DNA of 64,000 nt, taken from NCBI GenBank assembly GCA_964023205.1, contig OZ026841.1, positions 28,038,399-28,102,398 of the forward strand, written 5' to 3'. Source of the DNA: Lutraria lutraria. Lineage: Eukaryota; Mollusca; Bivalvia; Venerida; Mactridae. Positions 11,101-22,502 of this stretch are shown one piece after another; the stretch's first letter is position 1; every line of letters begins with the position of its first letter. The translations under genes and the position numbers were made by a program. The notes beneath the pieces were generated by a model. That model did no database searches. It was not told the origin of the DNA and saw only the letters and a list, made by a program, of their open reading frames with translations.

Positions 11101-14100
11101 GGTTGCACTGTATATAGAAAAGTGTAAAAACCTTAAAAGCAAATATTTGAATATTATTTTAATGGAACCAAGCACTAATTAACTAGATCTCATATATTTA
11201 CTGTACAATACCTTCATTTTCTTCCTATGTTTTATGCTACAGATTCAGTGAAGATCTACAGTCGTACTGTGTACAGATCCCTCTTGTTAGACAACAATTA
11301 CTGATTTTATCCAATGCTCAAGTAGGAACTGCACAATGTGATACAGTAAGTGTATTTATATAATCATGTTGTTATCCCAGATTTCATGCAAGGTCTCAAA
11401 TAATATCTAATTACAATTTATCTATATAATAATATCTAATTACAATTTCAAACATTATGGAACCTCGTATTTTGTGACCCGTGTTCTGAATATTCACCCC
11501 CCCCCCCCCTCCCCCTCCAACCTTAAACATTACATTTTATAGATTTTTATTAATTAGTCAAGGTGATGTTTTGAAAGATTTTTATGTGGTTGTATATAAT
11601 TAGAATAATTGTAGCAGCATTTATGGTGGTTCGCAGCTACCCTTTAAAATTGTAACACCAATATTCTTATGTAAACCTTATTGTTGAATTCAAATTAGAG
11701 TAAAAGTCTCAATTTGAGAATTTTATTGAAACTAGGGTCAGATGTAATTTTTACACCTTTAAATCAGATGTTGTTAGTCATCTTTTCTCTTTAGTTCTCT
11801 TTCCTGTACAGATTTTCTTTCTTGTATTTCTAAGTTCTTATATCTGTCTACTCTACTTTTAACAATAATCATTTTGGTAGTATGATGTTAGAGTAATAGT
11901 AGAAAAAGATGAATGCATGATTCTGGCTTTTATTATGTAGTTCTTTTCAGTTATTTTTTTCTCAAAATATATTAATACCTAGAACTTTTCATGATACAAA
12001 TACTCACTGTTTGTGCTAAAAACGGTTTCAAAAAGTCATGCAAAGTAAATAAATACTTCGAATCATGTAAAATTAAAATAGTTTTTCATTCAATCACCTG
12101 TGTAATTTCAACATCAGTCTTTGATCTTTGAGGCTTCAAAATCAATGGATAATGTACGTAACCACACTATTTTAATTATTAGACTATGGTCCTATGTTTT
12201 GGTGTTAGATATTATTCTTAAGTAAACTATGTATTATCTTACATGATTTACAATGTACATAAATACATGTATCTTATGAATATACCAACTAGATTATGAG
12301 AATGTATGAAAACTGTGAGGTAAGGTTTTTTTTAAGTCATTTAATAATTATCCAATACGTACCAATACTGTATATGCAGTGTTTAAAATACCTAGCAAAG
12401 GTCTATGTGTTCACATAAGAAATTATGGTATTAATAATTTAGTAGTTTAACTGCATTGTGTTTTTTCTGCTCTTTTCAACAAGTGAAGATTAATAGTAGC
12501 TTAACCTCTGTTTTTTATCCGAGTCTGCAAGAAATCACCGATATTTTGCTTTTTATATGCTCATGCACATTGCATACATTTAAAGTGGAGTCAAGTTTTA
12601 TCTACCATGGGAAGGGATGAAGGGAAATTTTATGCCTCTTGGAAAATTCAGTGAAAACAATTTTTTGGCTAATATTTCTAGACTCTTCTACATCCCATGG
12701 TATATAAATTTAAACCACTGCACATTTGAACTCCACCCAAGACCAATTTAACTTGTGAGGATTCTATCCAGCTAATGGATGGTAGGTGGATTTACTCTGG
12801 TGTACATCTGGGGTATTCCCCGACTGTTTTAGCAGAAAGAGTCACCAAATCATCCAGGCTCTGGGTGTGATGTTAAACGCCAGTGAAAAAAAAATTACTT
12901 TACTAATGAGGGAATGTCAAGTAATTTGAAATTTAGGATTTGCTTGTTGTGTGAACACATATTCTTTTATATTCATTTCAATTGACGGAATATAATTTTT
13001 AGCTTGTCTGTGTTCAAAGAAAAAGTCAAGCTATTGTGATCACTGCATCGTCAGCATCTGAGTTGTGCAAAAACTTATAGCTCATAACTCAGAAACTATA
13101 CAAGGTAGCAACGTGAAACTTCATATGTAGATAGATCTGTCTGAGGCGCTGAACAGACGAGCATTGGCACCGCCTGTGGCGCTCTTGTCTTAACACTGCA
13201 TTAAGATATTAGTTGCATGTAGCTAAGTTGATTATTTGATTTTTACAGCTATATGAGTTTATTTTTTGTATCAATATAACCATAATTAATTTGAATACAT
13301 TGAAGGTGTTGCTGTGGTTGAACTAAACTTTGAATTATTTTACTGCTTACATCTAATTTTGAAATGAATTTTTTTAATATCAACATTCTTATTATAATCA
13401 TTTGAGTGAGTGAATTTAATGGTTATAAATTCTTTTTTTATAACATCACTTATAAACTTATAAGATAGATACAATTTAAAGGCATTTTCATTTGTCTCTT
13501 TGTATACAAGTATAGTTTAGTTAGAATTATAGGTTGATATATGACGTTTATGAAATATAGACATGTAAGAATATTGAATATAGATTTTTATTTTGCAGAT
13601 TGTAACATAATCAGTTTATTCCTGTTTTTCTCTTCTGGTTGGTTTTTTTCTCACCACCATTTTTATTTTCTATGTCCCAGTCATGACAGGTCATTCTATG
13701 AAACTTTGACAACAATATTGATTTTCCTCCACATGTGGAGAAGTTGTCGGTTTGAATAACGTCCAGGAAAACTTGTAAGGTGAAAAACGGCATTATAAAA
13801 AAAAATGAATATTTTATATGGTTATTTCATAGTGAAATCCAAGGTTTGCACAAATGGCTTGGGATGGGAATCACTGTCATGCACAAGAAAGGTGTCTATT
13901 TAATTTAGCTGTATTTAATTCCAAATGAGGTTCATTATCTATTCTGTTACCAATGGTTGGAGTTTTAATTAATTTTCTGTTCTTTTATTCTATCCTTGGG
14001 TCATGTACCAAATTAGAACTTAGATTTAGGAAAACTGGAAAATATAGAAAATTTTGACAGACAAAATGTACCGTAATTCAATATTTCACATGATAAAATA

Positions 14101-15586
14101 TTTATAAACACACATGCACATTATTAAGCATAGTATATTATACACCAAAAACTATTGCCGGAATTAAAGGGAGATAACTGTTTAAAAAAAAAATATATAT
14201 ATTTATGCAGTTTGCCTGTTGTAAGATGGTTACTATAGAAATAGCTGTGATGACAACAATGTGTTATTTTTTCAGCAGAGTTACAGGATTATATAAAATT
14301 ACATCAACTATCTATCTATAGTATTGTATATTACAGGATTGATTTGGAAATTGTTTGTGCAAGTATTTAGACTTGATTGAATGCCTTTAAATGTGATCAT
14401 AAACATGTACAATTTTTGTATGTTCAAAGTCAGGTGGAAATTGTTTCTGGTATTATATTTATTACTTTTACCTGTTTATGTATCATGTAGATCTGAGTGA
14501 TGAAAGAAGGTGTTTATGATTTTCATGTCACGATATACTGCTAGTTAGAAAGGATACAAATGTAATTTATCTATGTGCAGGCATATTAATGGCAATGATA
14601 GCATCCTCTCCCTCAGGGTCGGCAACAGTGATCTAACTAGCACTATACATAATTTATTACAATGAATGCGATAGATCTTTGTTAAACTCATCTTCTTGCT
14701 AAGTTTGAATTGAATGTTATAATAAAATGTTTAAATATAAATAATGTTTGAAATATGATCACATATGATTGTAGGCTGATAGGATTCTTGTTCAGAATGC
14801 CCAGAATTTGATGAGAAAAATACTGCAAATGATAACAGCCTGTGAATCTGTTTGTATGAAGGTAAGTACTGGTAAGATGAGATGTACAGTTCTTTAGTTT
14901 TTAGTTTCTGAGACATTTATACTGGATTTGTCATTTAACCAACCACATAATGGTACAGCTGTTTGAGAAAGAAAGATAATTCAGTTCTGCAGCCTTACAT
15001 ATTTGATATAAGAAATAGATTTCATGCAGCATTTGTGATAGGCTATTACTTAGTTGCTGTTTGCTAGTTTGTCATCCATTTTTGTGAAAAATTGCCACAC
15101 TATTGATAATCAAAGTAAAACTATATATGTTTATGTTTTTGTTAAGGTACTCACAGAATGTTTGTCTCCATGATATCTTGGACAAATTGGAACATGGGTC
15201 ATCTGGGGTCAAACATTAGGTCACCAGATTAGATCGAAAAACCTTGACATTACTGTAGAGACAGCTGTTTGGTCAAGTTTTTATGAAAGTTGCTCAGAAC
15301 GTCTGTCTTGATGATTTCCATATCAGTGTTAGGCTTTGGTTGTTAAACATTGATATTGAAGATGTTGCAATGATATGAAATAAATTCTTTCTTGCAGGGA
15401 TTATCTGAAACACTCACTGAAGATTCAGAACCAAGTATATTGTTAGCCATACAATGGAGACAGAAATATGTAGCACACAGACAGCAGGGTGTGGCTAGCA
15501 GCGACTGTGATGAGTTAGGTCTAAGGATTGTAGAAGGGGACGATATACCTCCAGCTCTGACACAAATATTCAAGACACCATCTTAA
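8138..15586 (+). CDS. Vinculin/alpha-catenin superfamily protein, tail region
   Basis: Six exons fit in phase: 8137-8266, 8490-8624, 10411-10511, 11243-11345, 14775-14861 and 15398-15586. From the ATG at 8138 they give 247 aa and a TAA stop. The C-terminal tail of vinculin and alpha-catenin is a helical bundle that binds F-actin at adherens junctions and focal adhesions. Diagnostic stretches are KWEDDSNPIVKVAKTMATQV (residues ~54-73), MTDYVRRQGPIQNHL, the PLVRQQLLILSNAQV helix, and ADRILVQNAQNLMRKI, which matches the vinculin/alpha-catenin pattern of a hydrophobic-Gln-Asn-Ala-x-Asn-Leu-Met helix. Full-length members have 700-1100 residues, so this is only the last third. The first exon follows a strong acceptor (tctgtttcag|C ATG), so coding or leader exons must lie upstream. 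None were found between 4.4 and 8.1 kb; they could lie left of the window, which would place TFAP2 in an intron. The closest subfamily (alpha-catenin, catulin or vinculin) is unresolved. Confidence 0.8.
9047..9579. repeat. 22-bp minisatellite in an intron, about 24 copies
   Basis: Units of ~21-23 bp read acaattgagtgctgatattt with a/g alternation (ctgatattt or ctggtattt) and occasional losses of one or two bases. They run head to tail for over 500 bp in the second intron of the vinculin-family gene. Each unit contains CAATTG, a self-complementary E-box-like hexamer. Confidence 0.95.
9835..10070 (-). mobile_element. Degenerate tRNA-derived SINE, minus strand
   Basis: On the minus strand the right end reads GTGGTTGTGTGGTTAAGG, then GACTTCAAATCAC, and about 35 bases later GTTCAAGTTC. 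This is the layout of a tRNA-Leu-like head (A box region, CAA-type anticodon arm, B box) of the kind found in molluscan SINEs. The B box is degenerate, so it is an old copy. The downstream body contains 'aggagcgtaaaactcaaac', seen on + as gtttgagttttacgctcct. It lies within the second intron of the vinculin-family gene. Confidence 0.5.
10933..11112. mobile_element. TA-flanked MITE (CAGTRCAACCTCTCC ends)
   Basis: A 180-bp element has inverted ends: TA-cagtacaacctctcc on the left and ggagaggttgcactg-TA on the right. TA at both edges is the target duplication expected for Tc1/mariner-type transposition. There are no ORFs, so it is non-autonomous. It shares size, TA edges and the terminal pattern CAGT-(N)-CAACCT with the copies in the POLN introns. 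It sits in the third intron of the vinculin-family gene. Confidence 0.75.
12585..12736. repeat. 152-bp fold-back repeat
   Basis: Inverted arms run from gtggagtcaa...taccatggga (12585-12612) to tcccatggta...ttgaactccac (12693-12736). The arms are imperfect, and the spacer is ~80 bp. It looks like a small MITE or fold-back element in the fourth intron of the vinculin-family gene. A target duplication is not clear. Confidence 0.5.
12985..13195. repeat. Degenerate molluscan short interspersed repeat
   Basis: This starts near ttttagcttgtctgtgttcaa, contains gtcaagctattgtgatcact and ctcagaaactatacaaggta, and ends gacgagcattggcaccgcctgtggcgctcttgtctt. I recognise the outline (agct...gagctattgtgatc ... 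gcgctcttgtct) from molluscan non-coding repeats in general, not from a search. It has no coding potential. Confidence 0.4.
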
Positions 15587-17166
15587 CTTATGAATGAGAA
15601 CTCTCAGTACTTCACATTCAAATTTCACTTTGATTTGTTTTTGGATGTGTCATCAACTTTTTAGTAAAGCTTTTTAGCAAAACTCTTGTCTGCATAAATT
15701 TTACTGTAAACCATCCATTTCAGTCATTATCTTGATTTGTTTATATGAATTATAAGCAGCTTATCTAGATGTCATTTTTATACGCTAATGAAAATTCTAT
15801 GCCATCATTCCAGTCATCATGATTTATTTACAGAAGTTCTACACAAATATGACATTTTTCATTTGTATTTATAAATTCTGCTCAATTATTTTAGATCCAG
15901 TTCTACACAAACATTCCTGACATTTTATTTTATTAGTTTATATGAAAATTATTTGCATATATATTCTAGAATTTTTCATAATGTAATTTTTATGAAAAAT
16001 TCTGTACCGATATTTTGTCCCTGTTTTGTTTGTTTTATGAAAATTCTATATGAATTTATGAAATAATTTAGTCACAAGTTTTAATTATAATTTCATAACT
16101 TTTCTACTCAAAGGCATAATATTGCAGTCCATTCAAATATTGCAGATTTCTAATGGACATTAGAAAAAAACTGTACTTCTTGATTTTTTTTGTAATATAT
16201 TGTACAAAATTTTATCAAAGCATTCCAGGTACCAGTATATTGTAAATCATGTAAATTTCAAATTTCTTCTCAAATTATCTCCCTTTTTGTGTCATATGTT
16301 TATCTTTTATATATTCTTATATAATCATAAATTGTTTCTGAAATCAGATTATAGCTTTATTTATGATGGATATACTAGTATTTATCCAGTCACTTCCGGC
16401 AAAATCGGCCAGATAACGGAGTGTCGAATAAACTTTGCTTTATTAGGTCACCTGACCATGTGACTTGTGATAAACCGTCACCTGACCACGTGATCTGACG
16501 GACTATTTCTTATAACAGAGTCGCCGGTTGAAATTCAGTGCCCAGGGGTGCGGGTTTTCCTAGCTGAAATGAATTGAGGTTGATCAATAAATGTTCTACG
16601 ACTTACCTGTGTCTACATAACGTTATCAAGATGTCCGATGTCTTTGTTTATCGTGAAGTCAGTGAACGAACGTGACGTTGCTATGAAAATTAATGAAAAA
16701 GTAACTAGTCAGTCCCGAGTTTTTTTCCCATATTTAATCTCACCCGATAAATTCCTCCGCCTCCCCAGATAAACTTACTCATCCAAGACACTAACCTATT
16801 ATTCTCTATGTAAATGTTTGAACATTTCTAAATACTGCTGAATTATGTTTCGAAATAGATAAGTAGACATGATGCCATATACCATAGCTTTTCAGTGATA
16901 TTATTTTCTGTTTAATGTTGTATTTTATACATATACTTAGATTGGAATATGCAAGGTGCTGTTCAAATCATGTTTAAGACATTTTACACAAATTCATTCT
17001 ATAATATAAGTTGATACAGTAGTTGCATATTATGCCTTTTGAAGTTTGGGACATGGATTGTATGTATGTTAGGGAATCAAGAAAGTTGTAAGCCTATTCA
17101 TTATTTGGTATCTTGGTTTCATCTTATATTTTTGATACTGCTCTTTATCTTTTACCTTCTCTTTAT
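15587..17166. other. Intergenic; vinculin-family 3' UTR and a GC-richer patch
   Basis: This is the 3' UTR of the preceding gene, with candidate AATAAA at 16587-16592 if the UTR is long. At 16375-16560 base composition becomes less AT-rich. Two near-identical 19-base units, gtcacctgaccatgtgac (16447) and gtcacctgaccacgtgatc (16477), are spaced about 30 bp apart; the second contains the palindromic E-box CACGTG. Whether this is a promoter or a repeat end cannot be told. No coding exon was found. Confidence 0.4.
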
Positions 17167-17170
17167 ATAA

Positions 17171-17662
17171 ACAGGGCTCCAGATAAATATTTGGGCAAGG
17201 GGCATTTTACCCCTGCATTATTTAGTAGGGGGTATTTTACGCCTTAAATTTTTTTGCGAGGGTATTTTAATTTTTTAAAGGATAATGACAATCATGGAAC
17301 CACTCTAAAGGGTATAATACTATTCACTTATAAACACAAACACACACAAAAGCCTTACCTTTTAAATGCACTTTGTTGTATTGTGTTCTTCTATATTTAA
17401 TTAATGAACTTGTTTTGCACCTAGTGAAGAATGTACATGTAGCTTATATGCAATACCTTTGCCTTATTCAATATGTTCAATTAAATCACTATAGTCACAG
17501 ATACTACTTTTAAGTTGACAATTACATGTACGCATTTTAGTCGAGTAAAACGAGTACCCGGTATTTTAAGTGCGTATTGGTACGCTCTAGAAATATTTCT
17601 ATGCGTATTTCGGGAAAACTAATGCGTATTTACGCAAATACGTCCCTTATCTGGAGCCCTGT
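17171..17662. mobile_element. MITE with ACAGGGCTCCAGATAA ends and ATAA duplication
   Basis: A 492-bp element has 16-bp perfect terminal inverted repeats: acagggctccagataa at 17171-17186 and ttatctggagccctgt at 17647-17662. It is flanked by the direct repeat ataa (17167-17170 and 17663-17666). The interior carries tttac/gcgtattt-rich sequence and no ORF of note. Four-base duplications fit piggyBac-like or related transposases, but those normally use TTAA, so the superfamily is left open. Confidence 0.75.
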
Positions 17663-18872
17663 ATAAAGTCTTTCTCTGTTTTCCTAAAAACCCTTGAATT
17701 GTATGGGTAGGTCCTATTTTTAAATGATGCCTTTCTTGTCTCCTGTGGAGCTGGGTTCTTGGCCGCGATCTTGTAGTTTTAATAGAATATAATTTAATCA
17801 GACACACTATTGCCTTCACTAAATGCCAGAACTATTGACTTATTGTTAGGTGTGTATCTTTAAAGAAATGTTTTTACTACACATGTATTAATGTATATTG
17901 TATTGGTAAATTGCATACTTATAGTTCTGTACACATTTACTCATTATTCCATTATAACCTCAGGAATCAACTTCTATGCAATTATTTTGTTTTCTATATT
18001 TTTGTGTTGTATTTTTTTGTATCTTTCTTCCGTCCATCTTAATGTCTTTCTTTTATTGGTAAGTTTTTAGTTTTTTGTATTTCTCCTGACATTCCGAAAT
18101 TATTTGTTGGTTAAGCGAGTTATGTTATAGTTCCTTGACCAACCTTTTAACACCAAAATGCAATAATTTTGGGGTGGAATTATGCTTCCAAAGTACAACT
18201 ACAAAAGGTACGTTTTGTGATCTACCTACACAATTTTTCCTACCATAAATGATAGATATATTAAATTTTAGTCTTACATGCATAAACATCTTAATTTTTA
18301 TGTTATTATAACATTGTTTGATGACCACAGAATTATGATTCCTGTGAATTTCAAAATTAGTACACTGTCTGTCTTGTTGTGCAATATATCTCACATTATG
18401 ATGCATTTATTTGTGTGACTTACGCATCCGTACTGGTACTTGCAATATTCCCAAATTTACTATAAGTTAACACATCTCTTTCATTTCTAATATAAATAAT
18501 ACATCCCTTGTTCTATAACTTGCCAAATGTTTTTGTTTTGCTTGTAAGATAGAATTTTTCTTTTTATGTCAAACTGTCTCATTCACTTTTTCAGTTATTA
18601 TGGATCATTGTTTGCTTAGTGATCTGGTATTTTTGTGTTATATTCATGTACAGATCTACGAATACTTTATGTCTCAATTCCTTGTGATAATTTGGTTGTA
18701 AAATGTACCATAAAACTTTTGATACTGCTTGAGTAAATAATGTTCATGCAAAATTCATACCCAATGTTTGGTGATATCTTTCACTACACTTCATCATAAT
18801 AGGATTTTAGGGGTGCAGATTTTCTAGCTACAATTCTCCATATATACCTCTGTCTACAGTATGGTTAAAACA

Positions 18873-19056
18873 AGACGATCAAACCTGTAGTAGCAGCCAC
18901 CTCCGAATAAAAGCCATGCTGTGAATAAAGACAACTCTTTTAAAAAACTGTCACTGATTATTTAGAACAAAAAGACCTCCAAATAAAGACCGTCTGTCAA
19001 TAAAGACCACATCATGTTTTTCCCAAGGGTGACTTTTGTTTACAGTTTTGACAGTA
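18873..19056. mobile_element. Degenerate copy of the ~180-bp TA-flanked MITE
   Basis: The left end gatcaaacctgta and right end tacagttttgacagta enclose aataaagacc...ctgtcaataaagaccacat. These match the internal blocks of the copies at 29999-30180 and 34162-34345 ('gacctc..aataaaggcc', 'ctgtcaataaagacc', 'atgtttttc'). The ends have decayed, so the boundary is approximate to a few bases. Confidence 0.6.
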
Positions 19057-19299
19057 TTTGTACAGTCCGGTTGTATTGATCGTATAATATTCTTTTGAGT
19101 TTGTCTTTATATTTTTAAGCTGCACTAAAAGTGAATTTGAGGTTTCAGGTGAAATATTAAACATTTTTTAGGTTTTCCTTGTTTTAAAAAAGACCTTTTC
19201 ATCAAATTTAGTCTTGATTTGCAATTTTCCATTTGTTTGTGAACTGTTTCTGATTGATCATTGTAACATCCTCTCTCCTGGCCAGTGACCCTACAACAC

Positions 19300-19990
19300 A
19301 TGACATGTCTCTGTATGTTATTCTACTATATGATCAGTCAGTATTCTAGTATTTTGTTAGACAATTATATTATATTCTGCCACGTTTTTATCTGTGATTT
19401 ACTATATACATGTACATATGTTCTGATACTATGCATAATTAATTTACTCTTTCATATAATAAAAAAAGTATACAAATGATTTGTTTTTGATCTTATCAAC
19501 ATGTATTTATTCAGTAATTAAACTTCAAAGGACTGTTACACCTGTAATAAGTGAACAGCAAGTTTTTTACTGAAAAGTTTCTAACTTGTTTGAGTGCAAG
19601 AATTCTGCTCTATTAAACACAAGTTCAAATCCAGAAGAAGTATTTCAGTGACTATTGGACAAATACAATGTATTAGAACATTCTTATATTTAACATGGTC
19701 GAATTGTCAGTGGCTGATGGAGGGAATATACAGTACTGCTTTACTAGCCAGGAGCAATTGACTGCCTTAAATAAACAGGGACTATTACACAAGTAATATA
19801 GAGTCCCTCACTGACATAACTAAATTGTACATAAATAACATAGAACCAAATACGGAACAGAAATGCAAATGATTTATTCAACCTATTGTAGAACTTAGAT
19901 CGTTTTATGATACTTGTAACTACAAGTTAATCTAACATCATTTGAAATATCATCATTTGAAAAAATCAGAGTCATAGTTTATATCACTGT
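19300..19990. other. Intergenic, nothing recognised
   Basis: AT-rich DNA without convincing exons, repeats or RNA genes. The small ORF at 19285-19479 is Phe/Tyr/Ile-rich in the way random AT-rich frames are. Confidence 0.5.
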
Positions 19991-19999
19991 TACTCTATG

Positions 20000-20580
20000 C
20001 TGCATTTCCACGGCGTTTAATTTTCCAGAACGCCTAAGATCGCAAGAAAAGTCTGATATTTTTCGTGAAAATGGAGATGTCATGTTATCCTTACAGCGAT
20101 GTTGCTACGGAGATCACATGGTGTTCTATCTCGTTCCTACTGAGTTCTTGTTGGCGATTGTCTGCGTTCTTATGGTGCCTGCCCTACACTCAGACTGCGT
20201 TGATGGCTTGTTGAAGACATTCGTATAAGTGCAGTAGAGACGCAGCTACATCTCTCAGAGAATGCTGTACAATCTCCACACAAATGCCACCAAGAACCGT
20301 AGTGTTTGCACAGCGACCTCTGTGCGCGCCCAAGGAGTTCCTGTGGCATTGTAGGAGACCTTACTGAGCTGCTATGGCGATCATGCGGCAACTCCACTGC
20401 GCTCAGAACGCGATGGCGTTTAAAAATTTGTTTTGTGCATGTTCAAAGTGCATGCTGTCTCTTGGCATTCTACTGCATATTGGCGATGCCACTACGTTGT
20501 TGCAGAGATGCTTGTGATCATACCGCAGCTTGTGCATTTTTCTTGGACGCTGTGAGAACATGTCCTTAGTGTGACAGGGG
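20000..20580. other. CpG-richer island of unknown nature
   Basis: This ~580-bp stretch has clearly more G+C and CpG than its surroundings (for example cagcgacctctgtgcgcgcc, cgatcatgcggcaactccac). The block ggcgttta recurs near both ends (about 20013 and 20416). Open frames of 75-87 codons exist on both strands (20170-20397 minus, 20306-20569 plus) but overlap each other and match nothing I recognise. It may be a decayed transposon or a transferred fragment. Confidence 0.35.
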
Positions 20581-20725
20581 TTTATTAAGGATGAAGAATT
20601 GGCCTACATTGTGAGCACTGTACATTATTGGCTTGTAATCTTCCACTTTTGACTTATAGGCTCGTCTAATCGAGACATTTTTGAGACAAAATAACTTAAA
20701 TTTATTTCAAAACAAGTGACTGCAC

Positions 20726-21676
20726 CAAGGACTAATATACATACATACTGTTCAGTTAGGATAATGTGATAGTGACGTTTCATTTTATGTGTTCACAAAA
20801 GTTTACATCCATTGTCCGAACAGGTAAAATGGGTTTATAAGAAACAAATATAGTATTATAGTTTAGCAATGATATTGTAGATGTCTGGTTGGCGCAGTTG
20901 GTAAAGCCTTTACAATTGCTCAGGAGCTAAAATTTTATCGCGAGTTCGAACCTTGCCGGTTGTCTCTTTTTTCGTTTTCTATTTCAACTTTACCTAAGAC
21001 GCAAATGAATTGAAGTACATAGGTAGGTTTGTTATAATATTTTAGTAGTAAACTGTAAAGAAAAAGAATGCATGATATGTAATTGTCCTGCGTAATGCAA
21101 AGTGTGTAGTGCAAAAGTATTTGAAGTATTAATACCGCGCACAAGTATTTCGTGCACACTTATCTGAAGGCCAACTAGCTAAATTTGACTTAAAATAGGT
21201 GGACTTTTAATAGCTAACCAATCGTAATTACCAGAATTACGACGAAATGTCTAAGACTATTCTTCATCATGTTTATTACATGTAAAAAGATGTTCAAAAA
21301 AGATATGTCAAACGATAAAAATGATGATAATAATATAAACACTATATCTAGAATATTCCTTACAAAACAAAAACAAAAAACAACGAACAAATTGACGATT
21401 TTTTAAAAAAGATATATAGAAATAGAAAATAATTTGCGAAAAAGTACTAATTCGCGGTCTCACACAGTTCTTTTCACATCAATAGATTATCGTCAGACAT
21501 GATCGTTACCAACTGCGCTACGCCGACATTTGATGTACTTATTGAAATTTGTAAATCATGTAGTCAGCCTACATGCCCAATGATAATTTGACAACGGTTT
21601 TACACCGTAAAAATGGACTCGACCAGTGCGTCACTATACAATTATCCTAACTGAGCAGTATGTATATAAGTCCTTG
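20726..21676. mobile_element. 951-bp inverted-repeat element, perfect 7-bp target duplication
   Basis: The left end caaggactaatatacatac continues to ctgttcagttaggataat. The right end is the inverse, attatcctaactgagcag...gtatgtatataagtccttg. The element is flanked by a perfect direct repeat, actgcac, at 20719-20725 and 21677-21683. Each arm also contains a mirrored tRNA-like A box (20890-20901 on +, 21509-21520 on -), about 160 bp from its end. No ORF codes for a transposase, so it is non-autonomous. The outer 19 bases are shared with the element at 23298-23802. The 7-bp duplication is not typical of Tc1, piggyBac or hAT; P-like elements make 7-8-bp duplications. It lies ~0.8 kb upstream of POLN. 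Confidence 0.85.
20883..20960 (+). other. tRNA-like segment (A and B boxes) inside the element
   Basis: tggcgcagttgg (20890-20901) fits the RNA polymerase III A-box consensus, and gagttcgaacc (20942-20952) fits the B box. The T arm is well formed: gcgag, loop ttcgaac, then cttgc. The seven bases before the A box do not pair with those after the T arm, so no acceptor stem forms. This is therefore a tRNA-derived relic or internal pol III promoter, not a functional tRNA gene. Confidence 0.55.
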
Positions 21677-21870
21677 ACTGCACTGAGAATAAAAGTAATT
21701 ATTATTTTTGAGTTGATGATTAAATAGTGAGTATCAGTTGCTTTTTATAAAAAAAAAATACAAAACTATATTCTATATCAAATAATCCATTAATTAAAAG
21801 AAAGTAGTCCAAAGGATATAATCAACTTAAAAATATTCACCGAAAAACATTATCTGTCTCAGCTAATAGT

Positions 21871-21926
21871 AAGGGAGGTAATTGCTGCGATAACTAGATT
21901 ACGTGTTTGTAAGAGTTGCCTCCCTT
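21871..21926. repeat. Short hairpin with aagggaggtaat arms
   Basis: aagggaggtaattgc (21871) and gagttgcctccctt (ending 21926) are inverted copies separated by ~28 bases. The same block appears singly near 14167 (aagggagataact) and inverted near 16275 (attatctccctt), so it is a recurring short motif, probably the core of tiny fold-back elements. Confidence 0.5.
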
Positions 21927-22502
21927 TGCCAAACAGATCGTCTGAAATTGACTGTTCAACGAAGCATTATTATTTTGTGAGTATATTTACCGGCCTTCAC
22001 CTTATAAATACAGAGAAAATATTCATGTTAATTATTTTAGAATTGTATAAGTAAACCACTTCAAACAAATCGCATATTTACCAAGATTATCCGAATAAAC
22101 TCTGCGATATAACTTGATAGTGTTTCGGAATAACTTCATTTTCGGATACGACATCTTTTTGCGTTTAAATCCACAATAAAATTCACAAATTCAATAAGTA
22201 ATTTACAATGTTCTTAATTACGTCTTCTGACCTTCTGTATAAGTGTTACTGTAACAATGTTTTCGATATTAGGATTTGTTCAGTGACAGGGAGTCAGGGA
22301 CCTAATAACATTGACAATAGAAACTAAATTAAGCTTCTTAAAAGCATGCTTTTTATCCACCGAAGAATTCATAGAATTTAATCAAATGTTTTTTGGAAAT
22401 TATTGAATTCCTTCATTTTGTACTCACATATATACATGTATATGGTAATTATATTTCATAAGACAGTTACATATCCATATATGGTTGAAATAAAAATCAA
22501 TT

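Noticed and set aside
20170..20569. Overlapping ORFs of 75 and 87 codons on opposite strands
   Set aside because: They overlap each other in a CpG-rich block where stops are rarer by composition alone; no protein family was recognised.
20883..20960. A functional tRNA gene
   Set aside because: The A box, B box and T arm are good, but the acceptor stem does not pair and the anticodon arm is not formed. It is within a transposable element.
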